The translations under genes and the position numbers were made by a program. From Spirochaetia bacterium (GTDB lineage Bacteria; Spirochaetota; Spirochaetia; Treponematales; Treponemataceae), in the NCBI GenBank assembly GCA_900769325.1, contig CAAGGF010000064.1, forward strand, positions 85,475 through 149,474: 64,000 bases of DNA, written 5' to 3'. Below, piece after piece: positions 59,487 through 64,000 of this stretch. The notes beneath the pieces were generated by a model, which saw only the letters and a list, made by a program, of their open reading frames with translations, was not told the DNA's origin and made no database searches. Position 1 is the first letter of the stretch, and each line of letters starts with the position of its first letter.

Positions 59487-60791
59487 TCATTCAACCGGGA
59501 AAAGTTTTCTGCATTCAAGGTAGAATCGTTTTTCATCTGCCTCGCCCATGCTGAAACTTTTTCGCGGAAGCGGACCTTTTTCGTTTATTGTGTTGAAAAA
59601 ACTGTCTTTTATAACTGGCGGAAGAAGAATTCCGATTGAATTTTCTTTTGAACCCAGACGGAACACTTCGTTTTCACCGTGAATGTAGTCAATCTGTGCG
59701 TTTGACGATTTTAAAAATTCGTCTAAAACCGGCTGAAAACTGCTTACAAAAAGCCCTTGAACTTCTGTTTTTAAAAGAACGAATTTCTGAACTCCATTCT
59801 GAATAAATGTAAGGGCGAAATTTGATTTTGATTCTTTCACTGATTTTTCAAGCTGTTCTTTTGACTGAAGATATTCAACAGAAGCTGAAAATTTTTGCGT
59901 AAAATAAGAAATCAAATTTTGAGATTCTGCATTGAAAAGAACTCTGTGAATCGGCTCGAATGTAAGGCCTTTGTCGTAAATGTTTACGATTTCAACAAGA
60001 GCATAGCGGACAGGAGAATCTTTTACGCCTGGATTTTGAGTTTTGTACTCGTCCCAAACCGCTTTTGCCGTTGCAAGAGAATGATTTCCGTCTCCAACAG
60101 CAAAGAGAAAAACCGAACCGTCTTTTGAAGTATTTTTTTCTGCAATTTTTTCAAGTGCATTTGAAATATATTCGATGTCTTCTTTTGAAGAAACGCTCCA
60201 GCCTTTAATTGAACCGCCGTTACACATAAGCGAGCCGGAATAAAGTTCTTTCGATTTTTTTACGCGTTCTCCAATAGATTCTACCAAAAGAGAGTGCGAA
60301 TCGTTTACCAAAAGCATGATGTGCGGACTTTCCAGAGGAGCATTCCGCCTGATTTCCATTCTTGGAGGAAGCCGTTCGACGATTGTTGCTTCAGTTGCAC
60401 GAATCAGTGCTTTTGAAAAAGGTTTCCATTCGTAAGTTTCAAGGTCGATTGCACATACAAGACCGCATCTTGTTCTGTTATAAGATGTAGTTCTTTCTAT
60501 ATAAATACATTCTTTTTGAGGTTCGTCAAAAATTTTATTCTGAATGTAATCTTTCATTGTGAGGCGAATTTTTTGAAGTCTTTCCTGTTTGTCACCGTCA
60601 GAAAGATATACTTCCGGTAAAATTAAATTTAAAGTTGACGGATTTTTACCGCAGATTTTTTCTACATTTTTCCAATATTCTTTATCTTGAGTATACTGAT
60701 CACAGGCAACAACTGACCAGGTTGAAACATCAAGATTTTTTGGCATCATAATTTCCGGGATTCTTACACCGAATTCTTCTAAATTTTTCAT
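59487..60791 (-). CDS. DUF1015 family protein
   Basis: The protein has 434 residues from the ATG at 60791. Family motifs are near the start (GVRIPEIMMPKNLDVSTWSVVACDQYTQDKEYW written here in part) and in the middle (FLFAVGDGNHSLATAKAVWDE), which is the conserved DGNH/DGHH segment of DUF1015. No catalytic activity is established for the family that I can state; the GDGNHS motif suggests a hydrolase-like or nucleotide-linked active site by inference only. It is divergent from rpoN with 68 bases between starts. No ribosome site is seen. Confidence 0.85.
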   Translation of the reverse strand: MKNLEEFGVRIPEIMMPKNLDVSTWSVVACDQYTQDKEYWKNVEKICGKNPSTLNLILPEVYLSDGDKQERLQKIRLTMKDYIQNKIFDEPQKECIYIERTTSYNRTRCGLVCAIDLETYEWKPFSKALIRATEATIVERLPPRMEIRRNAPLESPHIMLLVNDSHSLLVESIGERVKKSKELYSGSLMCNGGSIKGWSVSSKEDIEYISNALEKIAEKNTSKDGSVFLFAVGDGNHSLATAKAVWDEYKTQNPGVKDSPVRYALVEIVNIYDKGLTFEPIHRVLFNAESQNLISYFTQKFSASVEYLQSKEQLEKSVKESKSNFALTFIQNGVQKFVLLKTEVQGLFVSSFQPVLDEFLKSSNAQIDYIHGENEVFRLGSKENSIGILLPPVIKDSFFNTINEKGPLPRKSFSMGEADEKRFYLECRKLFPVE

Positions 60792-60859
60792 AAAATAAAT
60801 ATAAAACATTTAATTCGTTTGTGCTATAATATTTTTAAAGATAGCTTAAGGAATTTTTT

Positions 60860-62359
60860 ATGCAGCCGCAAATGATTCAGGGTTTATACGGAAAACAGAT
60901 TCAGACTCAAAAAATGAGCGTCCAGCAGATTATGACGATGAAAATGCTTTCTTTAAAATCGATGGATTTGCGCGAAGAAATTCTAAAAGAAGTCGAAAAT
61001 AATCCCGCCCTAGAAATAAAATTCGATCCGCTTTCAAACGATTTTCAAGAATCCGCACCATACAAACAAAGAAGTCAATCTGATTCCGACAAATTTCAGG
61101 CGATGATAGAAAATCAGGAAGATTCCAGAACAACGCTCTATCAGCATTTAACGGAACAGCTCAACATGCAAAAAATGCCTTCTGAAGAATTTGAGGCGTG
61201 TTCAAAATTAATCGACAATCTTGACAGCAAAGGTTTTCACATTCTGGCTCCAGATTCGCTAAAAAATTCTCTCGGACAAAGATTTTCACCGGTAATTTTA
61301 AAAAAAGCGATGGATATAATTCATCATTTTGACCCGAGCGGAATCTGCGTAAAAAATTTTGAAGAAAGCCTTAAAGTTCAGGCTGAAATTAAAATGGAAG
61401 AAGAAAATATCCCGCCTTTAAAAAACAAACTCATTCTGTTCATTTTAAATGGAAGATTTAATTTTTTAGATCCGCCGGAAATCCCGAAAATTCAGGAAAA
61501 AATTCTTCTCTGGAAAAAAGAAAACGATCTTCTTCAAATAAAAAATTCTGACCAGAAAAATTCTATACCGGAATACGAAAATTTCGACAAAAAATATGTT
61601 TCAGAAGACCGAATCATAAACGCCTTGAATTTCATCAAAACGCTGAATCCTTTTCCGGCTGCAAATTTTTCTTCGTCGGCACAGCAAAATTTTATCGAAC
61701 CGGATGTAAAAGTAACAATCGAAAAAGGCTCAATCGAAAAAGACAATCTTGAAAACGGCGAAATTTTTTACTCAAAAGACGAATTTTTAAAAGTTTCGCC
61801 TGTAAATAATTTTCTTCCAGAAGTCGGTCTTTCAGAAGAATTCAAAGCGTCTTTAAAATCAAAAGAAATTACAAATTCAACCGTAAAAGACATGATTCGT
61901 GAAAAAATCAGAAGTGCAAACACTTTCATCAGCACACTGAATTTCAGAAACAAAGTAATTTTTGACACGCTCGTAAAAATAATCAGCATCCAGAAAGAAT
62001 TTTTCAAAAAAGGTCAGGGACATCTTGTTCCGCTCACGCAAAAAGACCTTGCACAAATTCAAAAAATAAGCGAATCAACTGTCTCAAGGCTTTCTGATTC
62101 AAAGTACATTTTATGCGACTGGGGACTTTATCCGATGAAAAATTTCTTCAGCCACAGCATTCACAAAGGTTCAGATATTTCAAGTGAAAAAGTAAAAATG
62201 AAAATTCTTGAAATCGTAAATCAAAATTCACTGACCAGAAAAAAATTAAGCGACCAGAAAATTTCTGAAATTTTAAAAACACAAGGATTTGAAATTTCAC
62301 GCCGAACAGTCGCAAAATACAGAAGCCAGCTGAACATTTCTTCAAGTTTTAAAAGATAA
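60860..62359 (+). CDS. rpoN: RNA polymerase sigma-54 factor
   Basis: The protein has 499 residues. Region I at the N-terminus is Gln-rich with helix MSVQQIMTMKMLSLKSMDLREEI and ends NNPALE, the typical activator-sensing segment. A core-binding domain and a helix-turn-helix region follow. The RpoN box reads SRRTVAKYR close to the C-terminus, matching the consensus that binds the -24 element. Sigma-54 needs an AAA+ activator, none of which is encoded here. The hsp20 promoter at 48666-48680 is a probable target. AAGGAA stands before the ATG. hpf and hprK are close by, as in the proteobacterial rpoN cluster. Confidence 0.95.
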   Translation: MQPQMIQGLYGKQIQTQKMSVQQIMTMKMLSLKSMDLREEILKEVENNPALEIKFDPLSNDFQESAPYKQRSQSDSDKFQAMIENQEDSRTTLYQHLTEQLNMQKMPSEEFEACSKLIDNLDSKGFHILAPDSLKNSLGQRFSPVILKKAMDIIHHFDPSGICVKNFEESLKVQAEIKMEEENIPPLKNKLILFILNGRFNFLDPPEIPKIQEKILLWKKENDLLQIKNSDQKNSIPEYENFDKKYVSEDRIINALNFIKTLNPFPAANFSSSAQQNFIEPDVKVTIEKGSIEKDNLENGEIFYSKDEFLKVSPVNNFLPEVGLSEEFKASLKSKEITNSTVKDMIREKIRSANTFISTLNFRNKVIFDTLVKIISIQKEFFKKGQGHLVPLTQKDLAQIQKISESTVSRLSDSKYILCDWGLYPMKNFFSHSIHKGSDISSEKVKMKILEIVNQNSLTRKKLSDQKISEILKTQGFEISRRTVAKYRSQLNISSSFKR

Positions 62360-62399
62360 AGGGCACTTTGCAAATTTTTAATTTTTACAAAATGCCCTT
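62359..62399. terminator. Hairpin between rpoN and hpf
   Basis: AAGGGCACTTTG (62359-62370) pairs with CAAAATGCCCTT (62388-62399) with one mismatch. A second possible right arm AGTGCCCTT lies at 62424-62432 and matches the left arm perfectly over nine bases. The two partners are alternatives. It separates convergent genes. Confidence 0.6.
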
Positions 62400-62474
62400 A
62401 GTTTAATTAAAAAAAGTTTTTACAGTGCCCTTAAAAAATTATTTCAAAGTTACATTTAAAAACTGACAGCGATA

Positions 62475-62762
62475 TTATCTTCCTTGGATTTTATCTTTTT
62501 CTTTTTTAATTTTGTTGTCCAATACATCCATCATTGAATTAAGTGCTGCACCGAAATCGTAATCTTCACCTGTTACATGCGCAGAAGAGCCCCACCTAAA
62601 ATTTACGGTTGTATCAAAACTGAATTTTTTATCGAGTTTAATATGCATCATAAGATCGATGATTAAATCTTCTGCATAAGAAATTCTTTTTAACTTTGAG
62701 TCTATCATTTCTGACTGTTTTGGATCCATTGTAAATCCAACTGCTTTTACTGATGTGTTCAT
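62475..62762 (-). CDS. hpf: Ribosome hibernation-promoting factor, short form
   Basis: The protein has 95 residues, the length of short HPF/YfiA proteins, with no long C-terminal dimerisation domain. The pattern NTSVKAVGFTMDPKQSEMIDSKLKRIS, then MHIKLDKKFSFDTTVNFRW and VTGEDYDFGAALNSMMDVLDNKIKKEKDK, here given in part, is that of the beta-alpha-beta-beta-beta-alpha fold that sits in the ribosomal decoding centre. It idles ribosomes in stationary phase. GGAGG lies just before the ATG. The usual place in the rpoN cluster supports the assignment; here it is convergent with rpoN, not co-directional. Confidence 0.9.
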   Translation of the reverse strand: MNTSVKAVGFTMDPKQSEMIDSKLKRISYAEDLIIDLMMHIKLDKKFSFDTTVNFRWGSSAHVTGEDYDFGAALNSMMDVLDNKIKKEKDKIQGR

Positions 62763-62794
62763 ATTTTCCTCCAGATGTTGTAAAGCATTTGAAA

Positions 62795-62876
62795 TTGCAA
62801 AAATTTTGCAAAACGAAAAAAGAATTAAAACTTTCTAACCTTTTTTCATTTATAAGTATACACCGAGAATTTTCAA
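62795..62876 (-). promoter_or_regulatory. Promoter and palindrome of hpf
   Basis: On the minus strand TTGAAA (62871-62876) and TATAAA (62849-62854) are 16 bases apart. In the leader lies a perfect palindrome TTGCAAAAATTTTGCAA (62795-62811), two eight-base arms around one base. It may be an operator or an RNA hairpin. Confidence 0.5.
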
Positions 62877-63062
62877 ATGGCAAACTTTTTCACCTGTTTT
62901 TTCAAAAGTTGTTTTTAACTGATTTAAAAATCACCTGGACTGAAACGAAAAAAGAACTGCAACATCTCATTTTAAGCGGATTAAAAAAAAAAGAATAAAA
63001 AACACTCAAAAAATGAAACTTACGGACGAAAATCTTTTTTTGCAGAATTTTACAATAAACTA

Positions 63063-63091
63063 TTGAAAAAATACAGTTGATTGTGTATAGT
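63063..63091 (+). promoter_or_regulatory. Promoter of hprK, possibly leaderless
   Basis: TTGAAA (63063-63068) and TATAGT (63086-63091) are 17 bases apart. The ATG of hprK at 63099 comes seven bases after the -10 box. Transcription would start at the start codon, and no ribosome site is visible. Confidence 0.6.
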
Positions 63092-63098
63092 AAAATGT

Positions 63099-64000
63099 AT
63101 GGCGGAAAAAACATTTACTGTTTTAAACCTTTTGGAATTAAATCTCACCGGGCACGATGCACTTGAATTAACGTGTATCGCAGGAAAACGCGGACTTCCA
63201 AGAAAATTAACAGTTGCAGACATAAATCGGCCTGGACTTGCTCTTTCAGGTTTTTACGAAAATTTCGCCTTTCAAAGAGTTCAACTTTTCGGGCGTGGGG
63301 AAGTTGCCTACTTAAACAAACTCTACAACGAAAAAAATACAGAAACAATCAAAAAATTCTTCGAATACGAAATTCCATGCTGCGTATTTTCACAGAACCG
63401 GCTTCCTTCTCAAGATTTTTTAGACCTTGCAGAAAAATCAAGCTGCCCGATTCTTCAAACAACGCTGGAATCTTCTGACTTTTCAAGCCGACTGCTTCGA
63501 ATTTTTTCAAACATTTTTGCACCTAAAAAATCCCTGCACGGCGTTTTAATCGAAGTTTACGGTATGGGAATTCTTTTGCGCGGTCATTCGGGTGTCGGTA
63601 AAAGTGAAACCGCTTTGGAATTAATCGAACGCGGTCACCGTCTTGTCGCAGATGATGTCGTAGAAGTCCGCTGCGTAAACGGAAACATAATTTTAGGTCA
63701 GGTTACAAATTCCCGCATCGGTCACTATATGGAAATTCGAGGGCTTGGAATCATCGACATCACACAGCTTTACGGAATCGGTGCCGTTCGTGCACAAAAA
63801 GAAATTCAGCTTGTAATGCATCTTGAAGAATGGGACAACACAAAAGAATACGACAGGCTCGGGCTAAATCAGGAATACACAGATATTCTAGGCGTAAAAA
63901 TTCCGCTCATGACAATTCCTGTAAAACCTGGAAGAAATCTTCCTACAATCATAGAAGCCGCTGCAATGAACGAGCGACTCAAGAAAACTGGACGCAATTC
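63099..64000 (+). CDS. hprK: HPr kinase/phosphorylase, 3' end missing
   Basis: The frame starts at 63099 and runs off the window after 300 codons, so only a short tail is missing. HPr kinase phosphorylates HPr on Ser46 and reverses it, controlling carbon use. The Walker A loop is RGHSGVGKSE (161-170), His147 lies in the KSLHGVLIEVYG segment before it, and the HPrK signature is MEIRGLGIIDI (211-221). The N-terminal domain (LTVADINRPGLALSGFYE) is present. HprK in spirochaetes is known although they lack a full PTS in some species. It follows rpoN and hpf and may belong to the same regulatory neighbourhood. Confidence 0.95.
   Translation, partial: MAEKTFTVLNLLELNLTGHDALELTCIAGKRGLPRKLTVADINRPGLALSGFYENFAFQRVQLFGRGEVAYLNKLYNEKNTETIKKFFEYEIPCCVFSQNRLPSQDFLDLAEKSSCPILQTTLESSDFSSRLLRIFSNIFAPKKSLHGVLIEVYGMGILLRGHSGVGKSETALELIERGHRLVADDVVEVRCVNGNIILGQVTNSRIGHYMEIRGLGIIDITQLYGIGAVRAQKEIQLVMHLEEWDNTKEYDRLGLNQEYTDILGVKIPLMTIPVKPGRNLPTIIEAAAMNERLKKTGRN

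Larger units (their letters stand above)
62763..63098. other. Intergenic region between hpf and hprK
   Basis: These 336 bases are AT-rich. They hold the hpf promoter on the minus strand, the palindrome at 62795-62811 and the hprK promoter at 63063-63091. Two open frames cross it but have no ribosome site or family likeness, so I call no gene. Confidence 0.6.

Noticed and set aside
62753..62998. Open frame of 81 residues between hpf and hprK
   Set aside because: It starts inside the hpf region on the other strand, lacks a ribosome site and shows no domain.

Overview
The window reads as chromosome of a host-associated spirochaete, most probably Treponema. It is AT-rich. The gene set fits: a very large membrane-anchored coiled-coil protein of the type found in spirochaetes, an EF-G of the spirochaete/mitochondrial EFG1 type, HPr kinase, many exported proteins that look like lipoproteins or outer-membrane beta-barrels, and a fused acyl-CoA dehydratase activase. 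The genus is inferred from gene content. No rRNA is present to confirm it.

Layout. Positions 2-14035 (+) hold a surface/envelope block: a truncated protein of fibronectin-like repeats, an exported barrel protein, then four large lipoproteins with parallel beta-helix, Pmp-like and GLUG-like repeats that share modules. A YefM-YoeB toxin-antitoxin pair follows (14109-14629, -). From 38033 down to 14756 (-) lies a nearly gapless 23 kb run. It carries the fused activase, an unknown exported protein, a TPR protein, a barrel, ExbB-ExbD-TonB, a HAD phosphatase, the giant coiled-coil protein, an SH3-like lipoprotein, an ABC-F ATPase, GalE and an M20 peptidase. Going the other way are a polyprenyl synthetase and, behind a divergent ArsR regulator, an RND exporter - LolA-like protein - outer-membrane protein operon (40049-45219). 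The section 45282-55436 is mostly minus strand: a small zinc-ribbon-like lipoprotein with a structured leader, two paralogous barrels, an aldolase-like enzyme, a flavodoxin, a P-loop ATPase, EF-G, an exported barrel and a SPOR protein. Within it a plus-strand Hsp20 gene sits behind a textbook sigma-54 promoter. The right end has yifB/comM, tRNA-Leu(CAA), a REP-like palindrome, recQ, a DUF1015 protein, rpoN, hpf and a truncated hprK.

How the parts connect. RpoN is encoded here, and the hsp20 promoter has the -24/-12 elements it reads. rpoN, hpf and hprK are neighbours, as in the rpoN cluster of proteobacteria, but are arranged on both strands. The ExbBD-TonB genes sit with a barrel and a TPR protein that could be their outer-membrane clients. 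The RND exporter and its partner outer-membrane protein share a rare Asp-Phe repeat.

The most notable unexplained signals are a 19-bp identical promoter block in front of yifB/comM and an exported barrel gene, a leader with four hairpins before the small CxxC lipoprotein, possible leaderless starts for hprK and the polyprenyl synthetase, and the modular lipoprotein family at the left end. I found no CRISPR array, insertion sequence, phage or rRNA.
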